Positions 46,540-56,897 are shown, numbered from the stretch's first letter. The stretch: 64,000 bases of DNA from UBA1672 sp051967755 (GCA_051967755.1 JBQDYD010000001.1:186001-250000), one strand, 5' to 3'. Numbers and translations are program-made. The notes: generated from the letters alone by a model not told the origin.

Positions 46540-46896
46540 TTAGTGCGGAACAAACGCTTCGGGCGGGTCATTCAATGCGTCCATTATTTTCTGCGTAGAA
46601 ATTCCCAGATGCACCCCCGCACTTTGCACGACCGTGCGAAAACCACCATCATGCTCCAACTTATGCTGGGCATTAAACAAATCAATCTGCACATCACGCA
46701 CTGATTTATCAAATTCATCCGCAATCGCCTGCTGGTCACCCGTTTCCAAATGCGCCAGAAACACAACGGCAAGATACACATCATCCTTCAAGGTGCCCTT
46801 GTCCGCGCGCGCTATGGTTTGATCATCAGGAAGTCGATCAAGAACCACCTGCGTGATCTCATCTATACGTTCGCTGAATTCTTCATCATGTGGCAT
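46540..46896 (-). CDS. Hypothetical protein with helical, possibly HTH-like fold
   Basis: 118 residues, acidic, all-helical by appearance, without signal peptide. A segment QQAIADEFDKSVRDVQIDL has helix-turn-helix-like spacing, but no family could be named. It is located between bioA (24 bases upstream of it on the same strand) and dnaN, and may be the last gene of the biotin transcript. Confidence 0.6.
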   Translation of the reverse strand: MPHDEEFSERIDEITQVVLDRLPDDQTIARADKGTLKDDVYLAVVFLAHLETGDQQAIADEFDKSVRDVQIDLFNAQHKLEHDGGFRTVVQSAGVHLGISTQKIMDALNDPPEAFVPH

Positions 46897-46920
46897 ATAA
46901 CACCGCTTTCTTTCGGACCA

Positions 46921-48246
46921 TCACGATGCGGCGCGCTGTTTTTGCTCATCCGCAACAGTATCTAACACATACTCAATCGCGTCATAAATCTCATTCAGGT
47001 CTTGCTGCGCAATACAATAAGGCGGCAGAATATAAATACTATTCCCCAGCGGCCGCAGCAGCATATCCTGCGAAAGGAACAAATCATATAAGCGCGGCTG
47101 CACCTGTGACAGATACCCTGTGCCCTGATCATCGACCACATCCATCGCGATCATTGTGCCTTTTTGCCTGATGTTTGTGACATCGCTACGCTCTGAAAAT
47201 CTATGCACCGCATCCGCATGTGATTTCGCAATATCATCAATGCGATCCATAACAGGCTCTTTATCCCATATATCCAATGACGCATTCGCCGCAGCGCATG
47301 CCATAGCATTCCCCATAAAGGAAGATGAATGAAAAAACATCTTCGCGCGATCTTTGTGATAGAATGCCATATAGATAGCATTAGTACAGAGCGTTGCCCC
47401 CATTGGAAGAAAACCACCTGTCAGCCCCTTAGACATGCAGATAATATCAGGCATAAACTCTGCTTGCTCACACGCGAACATAGTTCCCGTACGGCCAAAG
47501 CCTGTCATCACCTCATCTGCAATTAACAACACACCATGGGCACGGCACATATCAACCATCGCCTTTAAAGTGCTCGGCGAATATATTTTCATTCCCCCGG
47601 CACCTAACAATAGCGGTTCAAATATAAATGCCGCGACATTGTCTTTATTTGCATTTAAATAATCTTCTAACCTTTGCAGAGATTCCGCCTCTTTTCCCGC
47701 TTCAGGCAGGGGAATATGCTCCACTTCAAACAGGTACGGCTCATAGACCTTATTATATACGGCGCGACCACCCGCAGACATAGTTCCGAATGTGTCCCCA
47801 TGATAGCCATCCTGAAATGCGAGGATTTTTTGGCGCGGCTTTTCGATATGTGCCCAATATCCAATCGCCATTTTTAAGGCGACCTCAACGGCCGTGGACC
47901 CACTGTCAGAAAAGAACACATGATCAAAGGAATCGTTGGTGACTTTAATTAAACGCTCTGCCAACTGTTCTGCCGGATCATGAGTAAAGCCGGCAAATAT
48001 AACCTGATCAAGGCGTGCGGCTTGCTCTTGCACGGCATTAATAATATGCGGATGGCAATGGCCATGGGAAATGACCCACCAACTGGAAATCGCATCAATT
48101 ATACGCCTTTCGCCCTTTGGCACGCCATTTTCAATATTACGCGCAAATAAATACGGCCCCGCCGCACGATCAATATGAATAGAATCCGGATTGATCGCGT
48201 GCTGCGTGAATGGATGCCAAATGGGGGATTTCGGCTTATCGCTCAT
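46921..48246 (-). CDS. bioA: Adenosylmethionine-8-amino-7-oxononanoate aminotransferase
   Basis: 441 residues. Class III aminotransferase: WHPFTQH at the N-terminus, DAISSWWVISHGH, YHGDTFGTMS, ADEVMTGFGRTG, and PLP-lysine in SKGLTGGFLPMG. These match BioA, which converts KAPA to DAPA using S-adenosylmethionine as amino donor. Its start overlaps bioD by 4 bases. In the order bioB ... bioF ... bioD, bioA, it closes the biotin cluster. Confidence 0.95.
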   Translation of the reverse strand: MSDKPKSPIWHPFTQHAINPDSIHIDRAAGPYLFARNIENGVPKGERRIIDAISSWWVISHGHCHPHIINAVQEQAARLDQVIFAGFTHDPAEQLAERLIKVTNDSFDHVFFSDSGSTAVEVALKMAIGYWAHIEKPRQKILAFQDGYHGDTFGTMSAGGRAVYNKVYEPYLFEVEHIPLPEAGKEAESLQRLEDYLNANKDNVAAFIFEPLLLGAGGMKIYSPSTLKAMVDMCRAHGVLLIADEVMTGFGRTGTMFACEQAEFMPDIICMSKGLTGGFLPMGATLCTNAIYMAFYHKDRAKMFFHSSSFMGNAMACAAANASLDIWDKEPVMDRIDDIAKSHADAVHRFSERSDVTNIRQKGTMIAMDVVDDQGTGYLSQVQPRLYDLFLSQDMLLRPLGNSIYILPPYCIAQQDLNEIYDAIEYVLDTVADEQKQRAAS

Positions 48247-48896
48247 GATACAAAGTCCTGTGCGTTAAAGTTATTGCCAAACGCCAATCTTAAAGAGGTA
48301 TCGTCCAATGACGGCACCGTCGGTAAATGCCCAAGGATTTTAACCTTAGAAAACTCGGCGATGGTTCGGATGTTATCGAGATTCTCATCCCCGATAAAGA
48401 CCAAACCCTTTAATGGGATGTTTCGCGACCAAATCGCTTCTAATGATAACAATGTATGGTTAATGGTGCCTAAACCTGTGCGCGCACACAGCACGACAGG
48501 AATATTCCATTCCTTATATAAATTCACCTGAAGATTTTCACGCGTGATGGGAACCATCAACCCGCCCGCACCTTCTATAATAAGTGTGCCATCACAATCA
48601 GGAATATTTGAAACATCACGCAGATCCGCCATATCAATTTCGACCTCATCAATTTCTGCGGCCAGATGCGGGGATAGCGGTTCGGAAAAAATATACCGTT
48701 CAGGAAAAAACCTTTCATCAGGTAAACCTGTAATTTTTTGAACAGTGCGTGTATCGACACCATCTGTGATACCCGACTGGATCGGTTTCCAATAATGCGG
48801 GTTTTTCTTTGCGGCATTCAGACCAAGCATTAAAGCAGCGGAGAATGCAGTCTTGCCAATTTCGGTGTCAGTGCCGGTAATAATCAGTTTATTCAT
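48243..48896 (-). CDS. bioD: Dethiobiotin synthetase
   Basis: 217 residues. ATP-binding P-loop GTDTEIGKT at 8-16, PIQSGI, and EGAGGLMVPI with VVLCARTGLGTINHTLL, as in BioD. It closes the ureido ring of dethiobiotin from DAPA, CO2 and ATP. Overlaps bioA by 4 bases, giving coupled translation. Upstream of it lies a 279-base AT-rich gap to bioF. Confidence 0.95.
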   Translation of the reverse strand: MNKLIITGTDTEIGKTAFSAALMLGLNAAKKNPHYWKPIQSGITDGVDTRTVQKITGLPDERFFPERYIFSEPLSPHLAAEIDEVEIDMADLRDVSNIPDCDGTLIIEGAGGLMVPITRENLQVNLYKEWNIPVVLCARTGLGTINHTLLSLEAIWSRNIPLKGLVFIGDENLDNIRTIAEFSKVKILGHLPTVPSLDDTSLRLAFGNNFNAQDFVS

Positions 48897-48952
48897 GACG
48901 TGGATAATATCGTATTTTTTCTACTCTGTCCTTTACTTTTAAAGGGGAAAAT

Positions 48953-49228
48953 ATGAAAATTAAAGGGTGTTTTGAAACTCTTTCGGGCACTTCTCAATTT
49001 GTAAAATTCGCCTTCTTGGATTTTGCATTTTTCAGATTTAAAATTATCGAAACCGTGCGTTTTAGAAAAGGGAACGTTTGGGTGATTTTTTGCACCAAAA
49101 TCATAGAAACGATCCGCACTGGATATAAAAATAAATCTTATAAAGATACTTTATATAACAATGCTTTAAATAAAATTAAGCGCCTGCATTTTTTACGTTG
49201 TTATAACAAGACACAAAGTCTCGCATAA
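48953..49228 (+). CDS. Possible small basic protein (doubtful)
   Basis: 91 codons on the plus strand in the AT-rich gap between bioD and bioF, starting after a very good AAAGGGGAAA. The protein is rich in Phe, Lys and Ile, without known domain, and its last 53 bases overlap the bioF end on the other strand. It may be a real accessory gene or a chance frame. If not coding, this gap holds nothing else recognisable. Confidence 0.3.
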   Translation: MKIKGCFETLSGTSQFVKFAFLDFAFFRFKIIETVRFRKGNVWVIFCTKIIETIRTGYKNKSYKDTLYNNALNKIKRLHFLRCYNKTQSLA

Positions 49229-50294
49229 TTTCCAAATTCAGCAGTGATGACAGGGAAATTCTTAGGCGCGCCGATCCTTCAGGAACAGTTGGCGGACGGA
49301 TTGCGCGCACATCAAACCCATGTTTTTGAAGGGCATCTGCCGCCCCTAATGCCGATTTATCATCGCCCAAAATAATCGGAATAATTTGTGTGCCTGCCCC
49401 GCCAAAATTTTCCTTGGCATATGCGCATAACGCCATCAGCTGTGTACGTCTTTTGTCACCATCATCCGATGCCAGAATTTCAAGTGACTTTTGAACAAGC
49501 GATGCCTGCAACGGAATGGTCGCCGTTGAATAAATAAACGGCCGCGATGTGTTCACCAAATAATCAATTACCTCTGCCGATGCGCATACCAAACCACCCG
49601 CAACGCCGATGGCTTTGCCGCAAGTATGCAATGTGATTAATCGGTCATATCCGTTTTTTTGAATGACATCCCAACACAGGCCGCGCCCGCCCTCACCAAA
49701 AACACCTGTGCCATGCGCCTCATCCACGATGAACATCGCATCATATTTTTCTGCCAGATTATATATCTCTTGCACAGGGGCAGTATCACCATCCATCGAA
49801 TAAACGGATTCAATGGCAATCCACAAACGCTTGGCTTTGTCTTTGTGTCTTTTAAGGAGATCCTCTAACGCATTAAGGTCGTTATGCGCGAATTTGAAGC
49901 TCTTTGCTTTGGCCGCAACCAAACCATCGCGCATACTGGCATGCACCAATGCGTCATATAAAATGATATCACCGCGCGCAGGCAACGCCGTTAATAATGC
50001 ATAATTCGCCATAAAGCCGGATGAAAAGTAAAGAGTTTTGCCCGCGTTAAAATGAGCGGCGGCGAAATCTTCCAAATCTTGGTGTGCCTGCGTATGACCA
50101 CGCAATAATCGCGAACCCGCCGCGCCGATATCCATGCCGCCCTCCAGCAATGCCATCGCATGTGCGCGCAATTCGGGGTGCACCGCCATTCCTAAATAAT
50201 CATTAGACGTCAGATCAATGCCATCAGGACATTTCAGCGAACGATATCGCCCCTGATTTTTCAATTCTGACAATGTTGCATTAAACAACGCCAT
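49176..50294 (-). CDS. bioF: 8-amino-7-oxononanoate synthase
   Basis: 372 residues. Alpha-oxoamine synthase signature: LTSNDYLGM, RLLRGHTQAHQDLE, SVYSMDGDTAP, VDEAHGTGVFG, and PLP-lysine in HTCGKAIGVAGG. It condenses pimeloyl-ACP/CoA with alanine to make KAPA in biotin synthesis. Located on the minus strand between an alpha-solenoid gene upstream and the AT-rich gap to bioD. Confidence 0.95.
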   Translation of the reverse strand: MALFNATLSELKNQGRYRSLKCPDGIDLTSNDYLGMAVHPELRAHAMALLEGGMDIGAAGSRLLRGHTQAHQDLEDFAAAHFNAGKTLYFSSGFMANYALLTALPARGDIILYDALVHASMRDGLVAAKAKSFKFAHNDLNALEDLLKRHKDKAKRLWIAIESVYSMDGDTAPVQEIYNLAEKYDAMFIVDEAHGTGVFGEGGRGLCWDVIQKNGYDRLITLHTCGKAIGVAGGLVCASAEVIDYLVNTSRPFIYSTATIPLQASLVQKSLEILASDDGDKRRTQLMALCAYAKENFGGAGTQIIPIILGDDKSALGAADALQKHGFDVRAIRPPTVPEGSARLRISLSSLLNLEIMRDFVSCYNNVKNAGA

Positions 50295-50352
50295 ACAGCT
50301 TTTCCTTTCAAGTACCCTTCTTAACGTATTTTGTCAGGATTGTGTATGCGTT

Positions 50353-51675
50353 TTACAATGATGGATAATCTTCCCCGTCTTCGGGTCGGTCAATTTCTAG
50401 TTTCCCCAGATACTCATCCAAACCGTCGCAAAATTTTTCATATTCCGCGCGTTCTCGCGATTCATCGGTGAGCGGACGCCCTGTCATTTTCTCAAGATAG
50501 TAATCAATCAGATCAAGCGACTCATCGCTGCCTTCTTCTTGCAAAAAGACAAGACCCGGCCCGATTGCGGCAGGATGTTTTTCCATGACACCACTAACAA
50601 CGGCCATCACCTTTTCCGCTGCTTTCCCTTTCATATGCGGGCGCAGCGCATTAAACCCCTCTTCGACTTGGTCAGGGTGCTCTATCATAATACGGCCAAT
50701 ACCAACTATTCCGGGACTGTCGCCCCGTTGGCTTAATACGCTAAAGGCTTGCGTCACATTTTCAGGATCAGGAAAAGTTTTCAGCAAATCTGCCAGCGTA
50801 CGCGGCGCGGTATGTTTCGGATTTCTCCCCAGCGCGGCAATCCCCTCTGAGATATGTTCAGGGTGCGCCTCACACAGCAATCTGATTGAGGCAACCGCGC
50901 GGTATCCGTCATTATCTGCCAAAAGGGCAATCCCTTCGGAAATCAGCTCTTCATGATTTGTCACAAGCTTATAGATTTCATTCACGGCTCTGTCGCTGCC
51001 ATCCGCGGCCAATGCCTGCAGTCGCGCCGCAGGGGAAAGTCCGTAATCAAATGCGCCCGCCGCAGCCGGTAACATAGATTGCGGCCCTGTCTTCGCGCTG
51101 TTCGAAACCGTATCTTTTGCAGTTGCTTTAGTAATTTTTTCCAGCGTCTTATTATAAATTTCAGCCGCATTTTTATGGCTCGATTCTTTTAAAATTCTCA
51201 ACCCTTGTGTCTGGTGTTCAGAATGATGCAAGACAATGCTGGATACAGCATTCAAAGCCTTCGTCGTGTTAATGGTTCCAAAAGCCTCCAAACCATCTTC
51301 CATAAAATCAGGGTTAATATTCAACAGCTCAGACAACATCATCACATCCTCATCCTCACCGCGCTTTTCATAGATATCTATCGCCTGGATGGTATGGATC
51401 GGCGAAGGGTAATCACGGGCGAGTTTGAAAATCGCCATCGACGCGCCATCACTCGCACAATCAGATAAAGCACTCAAACCTGCCGGCACATATTGAGAAT
51501 GCGCGCTTACCACGTTGCTTATGATGCTAACGGCAAGATTGCTGTCATTTTCGCTAAGAATTTCAAGACCACGGGGAATACATAATGGATTTTTATTTAT
51601 AATTTGATACAGCTCCAGCAATGCCTTTTGGCTGCCATCCCTGCCGAGCTCTTCTAATTTGTCATTAATATCCAT
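50353..51675 (-). CDS. Alpha-solenoid (HEAT/ARM-like) repeat protein
   Basis: 440 residues of roughly ten helical repeats of about 33-38 residues, each with a pattern like A...I..L...HPE....GI.AL. The N-terminal DINDKLEELGRDGS resembles that of the next upstream gene. No signal peptide. It ends with an acidic tail. Alpha-solenoids bind proteins or nucleic acid. The role is unknown. It lies 58 bases before bioF, in the same direction, inside the biotin cluster. Confidence 0.75.
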   Translation of the reverse strand: MDINDKLEELGRDGSQKALLELYQIINKNPLCIPRGLEILSENDSNLAVSIISNVVSAHSQYVPAGLSALSDCASDGASMAIFKLARDYPSPIHTIQAIDIYEKRGEDEDVMMLSELLNINPDFMEDGLEAFGTINTTKALNAVSSIVLHHSEHQTQGLRILKESSHKNAAEIYNKTLEKITKATAKDTVSNSAKTGPQSMLPAAAGAFDYGLSPAARLQALAADGSDRAVNEIYKLVTNHEELISEGIALLADNDGYRAVASIRLLCEAHPEHISEGIAALGRNPKHTAPRTLADLLKTFPDPENVTQAFSVLSQRGDSPGIVGIGRIMIEHPDQVEEGFNALRPHMKGKAAEKVMAVVSGVMEKHPAAIGPGLVFLQEEGSDESLDLIDYYLEKMTGRPLTDESRERAEYEKFCDGLDEYLGKLEIDRPEDGEDYPSL

Positions 51676-51783
51676 CTACACCCCAAGATTAACAAGGTTT
51701 ATCCTTATTTTTTAGTAAGTTAAAGTAGCACAGCGATAAAAAATATGTCAAATCAAGACCATGCACATACTAATCATAATGCG

Positions 51784-52464
51784 TTACAAGCTGAGGCCGC
51801 TATTTGGATCATCATCATTCGGGGGCGGATCGATACCCAAATCTGACAGAAAATCCAAATCAACATCATCCTCATCAATCTCATCTAAGGATTTCATCGC
51901 TTTTTGAAGTTTCTCAAATGTATCTTTCGCGTATTCCGTATCCAGCTCTATCAGCGCGTCATAAACATCATCGACCGTTTGCGGGCTGAGCATTGCCAAA
52001 TCACACATGGCATCGACCGCGCTTTCATCACCATCTTGGGCGCGTTCCAATAAAATACTGACGCGGATTGCAGGAATCACCGGATCCATTTCCATGATGC
52101 GGGATGCAAATTCATTGGCATTGGAATTTTCGCTATCATGCAGCACATCGAGGGCATGAAACAATGCCAGACTACGCACCCGATCCTCCATATCGACCAT
52201 GCCGATAAAATTATAAATATTCACGAGCGCATTATCATCGCCCGCCTCGCCCAAGGCATCAATACCATCTAACCCAAGGGAAGCGGGATATTCTTTCATC
52301 AAAACAAAAATAGAGTCCGTCGCGGCCTCAGAACCATTTTCCGCCCATAAGTCAAAGGCCATTTTTGCATGTTGCGGGTTTTGCATCACAAGATCACGCA
52401 TCAAAGAAATTGATGCGTCACTGCCCTCTGCGGCCAAATCCCGTAATTCTTGCTTTAAATCCAT
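51784..52464 (-). CDS. Alpha-solenoid repeat protein, shorter paralogue
   Basis: 226 residues, with the same start (MDLKQELRDLAAEGS) and repeats as the 440-residue neighbour (e.g. IDALGEAGDDNALVNIYNF). The C-terminus is very acidic and disordered (DDVDLDFLSDLG). Tandem duplication of the repeat gene is likely. It sits between bioB/the lipoprotein gene and the larger paralogue. Function unknown. Confidence 0.72.
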   Translation of the reverse strand: MDLKQELRDLAAEGSDASISLMRDLVMQNPQHAKMAFDLWAENGSEAATDSIFVLMKEYPASLGLDGIDALGEAGDDNALVNIYNFIGMVDMEDRVRSLALFHALDVLHDSENSNANEFASRIMEMDPVIPAIRVSILLERAQDGDESAVDAMCDLAMLSPQTVDDVYDALIELDTEYAKDTFEKLQKAMKSLDEIDEDDVDLDFLSDLGIDPPPNDDDPNSGLSL

Positions 52465-52539
52465 TTGCCCCCCATGAAAAACTATAAGAAATTATCACTT
52501 ACGGGGGAAATCTGTCAAAGAAATGACATGAATGAGCGA

Positions 52540-52677
52540 TTAGCCATCTTCAAACACTTTATAAACACTGCTGCTTGATGGATTAGAATGACATTTATCA
52601 AAATCACCACTCACACAATATGAGCTACACCCTGATAATGACAAACATGTCACAGCCAATATAAATAAACGTTTCAT
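52540..52677 (-). CDS. Small lipoprotein (45 residues)
   Basis: Open frame of 45 codons with AGGGAGAG 4 bases before ATG. The N-terminus MKRLFILAVTC is a signal sequence followed by the lipobox LSGC, so Cys17 would be lipidated. The mature part is short, with Cys residues (SSYC, DKCH) and a Ser-rich end. Such tiny lipoproteins are easily missed. It lies between bioB and the alpha-solenoid genes on the same strand. Confidence 0.65.
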   Translation of the reverse strand: MKRLFILAVTCLSLSGCSSYCVSGDFDKCHSNPSSSSVYKVFEDG

Positions 52678-52706
52678 TTTACTCTCCCTATATAACCTTA
52701 CGCACG

Positions 52707-53714
52707 TTACGCGGCGACCGAATCTTTCTGTGGTGCGCTATCTTCACCTTCTTTAAACGGCTCACGCGGTTGAATGCCCAGCTCCTCTAACAAACCATAA
52801 TCCGCATCCTTTTCAGGATTCGGCGTGGTTAAGAGCTTCTCCCCCGTAAAGATTGCATTCGCCCCAGCCATAAACGCCATGGCTTGCGCTTCTTTTGAAA
52901 TCGTCAAACGCCCTGCAGATAATCTTACCATAGATTTCGGCATTAAGATTCGCGCCACGGCAATACATCTGATCCACTCAAAAATATCGAGCATCTTATT
53001 ATTTTCCATTGGCGTTCCCTCAACGGGCACCAACATATTAATTGGAACAGATTCCGGCTGCGGATTCAAATTTGAAAGCGTATGCAGCAGAGAAATACGA
53101 TCTGCCTCTGTTTCGCCTAGCCCTAGAATACCACCGCAACATGCAGATATACCTGCCTTGGCAACATTCTTAAGCGTGTCCAAGCGATCATCATAACTAC
53201 GCGTTGTAATCACTTTGTCATAAAATTCACGAGATGTATCCAGATTGTGGTTATAGGCCGTCAGCCCTGCTTCTTTTAATTTAAAGGCCTGATCTTCGGT
53301 AAGCATACCAAGCGTACAGCACGCCTCCATGCCCATGTCAGTCACACCTTTCACCATGTCACAAACACGATCAAACGCACGACCATCCAAAACCTTTGGC
53401 CATGCCGCGCCCATACAAAAACGCGTAGAGCCCGATTCCTTTGCCTTACGCGCCTGTTCAAGCACGTCATCGGTCTTCATCAGAATTTCTTTTTCTAATT
53501 CCGCCTCATTATGAATGCTCTGTGAACAATAGCCGCAATCCTCTGTACAGCCGCCTGTCTTAATAGACAGCAACGTACACATTTGCATTTCATTTGCGTT
53601 GTGATGCTCACGGTGAACGCCCGCTGCCTCATATACCAGATCCAATAGCGGACGGTGGTAAAGGGCCGTAACGTCTTCGAGTGTGTAACTCGGATTTTTA
53701 TCTTCAATACTCAT
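52707..53714 (-). CDS. bioB: Biotin synthase
   Basis: 335 residues, radical SAM. The 4Fe-4S motif CX3CX2C is at C56, C60, C63 (GGCTEDCGYCSQ). ACCTLGML and HNLDTSREFYDKVITTRSYDDRL follow as in BioB. Adds sulphur to dethiobiotin. First biotin gene on the minus strand. It diverges from the His-rich secreted protein. A BioR-type TTATnnATAA operator was looked for upstream and not found. Confidence 0.96.
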   Translation of the reverse strand: MSIEDKNPSYTLEDVTALYHRPLLDLVYEAAGVHREHHNANEMQMCTLLSIKTGGCTEDCGYCSQSIHNEAELEKEILMKTDDVLEQARKAKESGSTRFCMGAAWPKVLDGRAFDRVCDMVKGVTDMGMEACCTLGMLTEDQAFKLKEAGLTAYNHNLDTSREFYDKVITTRSYDDRLDTLKNVAKAGISACCGGILGLGETEADRISLLHTLSNLNPQPESVPINMLVPVEGTPMENNKMLDIFEWIRCIAVARILMPKSMVRLSAGRLTISKEAQAMAFMAGANAIFTGEKLLTTPNPEKDADYGLLEELGIQPREPFKEGEDSAPQKDSVAA

Positions 53715-53830
53715 TAGGTTAAATTAGGCTGTGCGGGGCTTAGCGTCAATATATAGAATTCTTCGAAGGGTTCTTTTTTCAAAATTCGTAAGACTAAGCA
53801 AGAGTGTTTAACAAAATGAAAGGCACGCAC

Positions 53831-54187
53831 ATGAAAAAACTAATCCTAGCAGGGATCTTATCCCTTTTTTGTTTAGCCCCGCTCGGCAATACCGCGCAGG
53901 CGCACGACTACACTGTGAAATCGCAGCATCATTATAAACAAAAAAACCACCACAGCCACAAACACACGCATAAAGCTTATAAGGCAAAAACACCCGAACA
54001 CGCCTATAAGCATAACGCATATAAAAAATATAACTATGGACACAGACAAGGATCAACACATTACGTCTACACGCATGCGTCAAAATACAAACATAACCGT
54101 CACCATAACGGGTATAATTACGGACATGCGCAGAAATATGATGATTCTATTGAGCAAATAATATTCAAACTTATCCTGAATAATTAA
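53831..54187 (+). CDS. His/Lys/Tyr-rich secreted protein
   Basis: 118 residues from ATG 53831 (AAAGG upstream). A frame start at 53804 is less likely. A signal peptide ends AQA near residue 24. The mature part contains about 17 His with HH and HxH clusters, together with many Lys and Tyr. This composition suggests metal (Ni, Zn or Cu) binding in the periplasm, but no family is recognised. The gene diverges from bioB. Confidence 0.7.
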   Translation: MKKLILAGILSLFCLAPLGNTAQAHDYTVKSQHHYKQKNHHSHKHTHKAYKAKTPEHAYKHNAYKKYNYGHRQGSTHYVYTHASKYKHNRHHNGYNYGHAQKYDDSIEQIIFKLILNN

Positions 54188-54244
54188 GAAAAACCCAAAG
54201 GCGTGCTTTTTGCAAAAACTGTTTTATTGTGATGTAATAATCAT

Positions 54245-54520
54245 ATGAATAAACGACAGTCGAAAATAAGAATAAAACATATTCTACCCGCCATATTCTT
54301 TTGCGCGCTCGCCTTTGTGGCAACCCCCACCCTTACCATGGCAAAAAGCTTTTCCAACACCGACATGTTGGCCATGACAGACAGTAAAAAGAAAAAGGGA
54401 AAGAAAAAAGCAAAGAAAGAATCAAAAAAGGCCAGCACAAAAGCAGGCCGCACATCTAAGAAAGCAGCTAAGAAATCATCAGATCGCGGCAAGGAAGTCA
54501 AAAAGAGCCTTGAGAAATAA
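54245..54520 (+). CDS. Small Lys-rich secreted protein
   Basis: 91 residues with a basic, then hydrophobic N-terminus (HILPAIFFCALAFVATPTLTMA) that is a likely signal peptide. The mature part is dominated by Lys, Ser and Ala (KKKKGKKKAKKESKK). Strongly basic, probably disordered; it might bind DNA, polysaccharide or acidic envelope polymers. It lies after the His-rich gene and ends just before the dnaA terminator. Confidence 0.65.
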   Translation: MNKRQSKIRIKHILPAIFFCALAFVATPTLTMAKSFSNTDMLAMTDSKKKKGKKKAKKESKKASTKAGRTSKKAAKKSSDRGKEVKKSLEK

Positions 54521-54566
54521 CCAACACGCAAAACGCGCTTAATATACTAAAGACATCAGCCACAAT

Positions 54567-54596
54567 AAAAAAAACGGGATGCAAAGCACACCCCGT
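54567..54596 (-). terminator. Rho-independent terminator of dnaA
   Basis: On the minus strand, ACGGGGTG and CATCCCGT (54589-54596 and 54574-54581) form an 8-bp stem with one G·U pair and a 7-base loop, followed by eight Ts. It lies 33 bases beyond the dnaA stop. Confidence 0.88.
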
Positions 54597-54628
54597 TCTT
54601 TAAATTTAATCTTTAAATGACCTAAAAA

Positions 54629-56071
<1,443 letters not shown>

Positions 56072-56607
56072 AAGTTCCTCTCCACTTTATATATTTAGGT
56101 TACTTTTTAATCAGGTTTTACTTTTTAGTTACGCAGGCACTAAAAAAAACTCTCACTTACCAAAAACGTATATTAGTCCGTTTTTGGCCGCAGAAATGCT
56201 TCGTGAACATATATCTGTTCACGGCTTTTCTTCTTAAATCCGACTTATCATTGAGATCCCGGGAAATTATTGTTTTGAGCAGATCAAAACTAATTTTCAG
56301 AGATCATCCCCTAACTTTCAATCGATTATATACATCGATTCTCGCCTGATTCTCTAGCTAAAAAACATCAAATTGCTTTGATCCTAGCAAGGAACCCAAC
56401 TTTGTTAAGGACATCTCCTCAACACATCTTTTCTCGTCAGCGATGTGGATAGACTACACTAAAAAATCACAATCAGGCAATAAGAACAAAACGTGAATTT
56501 TGAAAAAAGTAATTTTTGTTCAAAACTTTTCACAGGCACAGAAAACCCGCTCTACAGCAGTGCAACAAAGCGGGAAAATTCATATTTATCAGAAAATTAC
56601 CGAAACA
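56072..56607. promoter_or_regulatory. dnaA upstream region with inverted repeats and GANTC sites
   Basis: About 535 AT-rich bases without genes. Perfect inverted repeats: CCAAAAACG/CGTTTTTGG at 56160-56187, CGTGAACA/TGTTCACG at 56202-56223, and AATCGAT/ATCGATT at 56320-56340. Two CcrM-type GATTC sites at 56337 and 56348. A DnaA-box-like TGTGGATAG (one mismatch) near 56443. At 56546-56574 CCCGCT/AGCGGG may help terminate rpsT. This is the dnaA control region. It could also be an origin, but too few DnaA boxes are seen to say so. Confidence 0.55.
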
Positions 56608-56627
56608 GGCTGACCTATAAATCAGCC
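56608..56627 (-). terminator. Hairpin after rpsT
   Basis: GGCTGA at 56608-56613 and TCAGCC at 56622-56627 form a 6-bp stem with an 8-base loop, 10 bases beyond the rpsT stop on the minus strand. A weak T-rich stretch follows. Likely a terminator or attenuator between rpsT and dnaA. Confidence 0.45.
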
Positions 56628-56636
56628 CACGGCTCT

Positions 56637-56897
56637 TTAGATCGCTTTAATGCGCTTTGTCAAACGTGACAACTTGCGAGCGACAGTGTTCTTGTGCATA
56701 AGCCCTTTAGAAACACCCTTGTAAAGTTCAGGCTGAGCCTGCTTTAGAGCTTCTTTAGCTTGATCTGCATTGCCGGCATCAATCGCCATTTCAACCTTCT
56801 TTACGAAGGTACGAATACGACTTTTGCGAGCAGTATTGATTTCAGCACGTCTCTCATTACGACGAACACGTTTTTTTGCTGATGCATGATTTGCCAT
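56637..56897 (-). CDS. rpsT: 30S ribosomal protein S20
   Basis: 86 residues, very basic, starting MANHASAKKRVRRNERRAEIN and ending KNTVARKLSRLTKRIKAI, the standard S20 pattern. It binds 16S rRNA early in 30S assembly. It is upstream of dnaA as in many alphaproteobacteria. The 247 bases upstream to the 57145 gene are AT-rich and carry an ATCCACA-type sequence but no evident gene. Confidence 0.97.
   Translation of the reverse strand: MANHASAKKRVRRNERRAEINTARKSRIRTFVKKVEMAIDAGNADQAKEALKQAQPELYKGVSKGLMHKNTVARKLSRLTKRIKAI

Noticed and set aside
53714..53830. BioR operator upstream of bioB
   Set aside because: No TTATnnATAA-type palindrome was found in the bioB upstream region.
56072..56636. Chromosomal origin oriC
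   Set aside because: Only one or two poor DnaA-box matches are seen. Alphaproteobacterial origins often lie elsewhere. Kept only as the dnaA control region.
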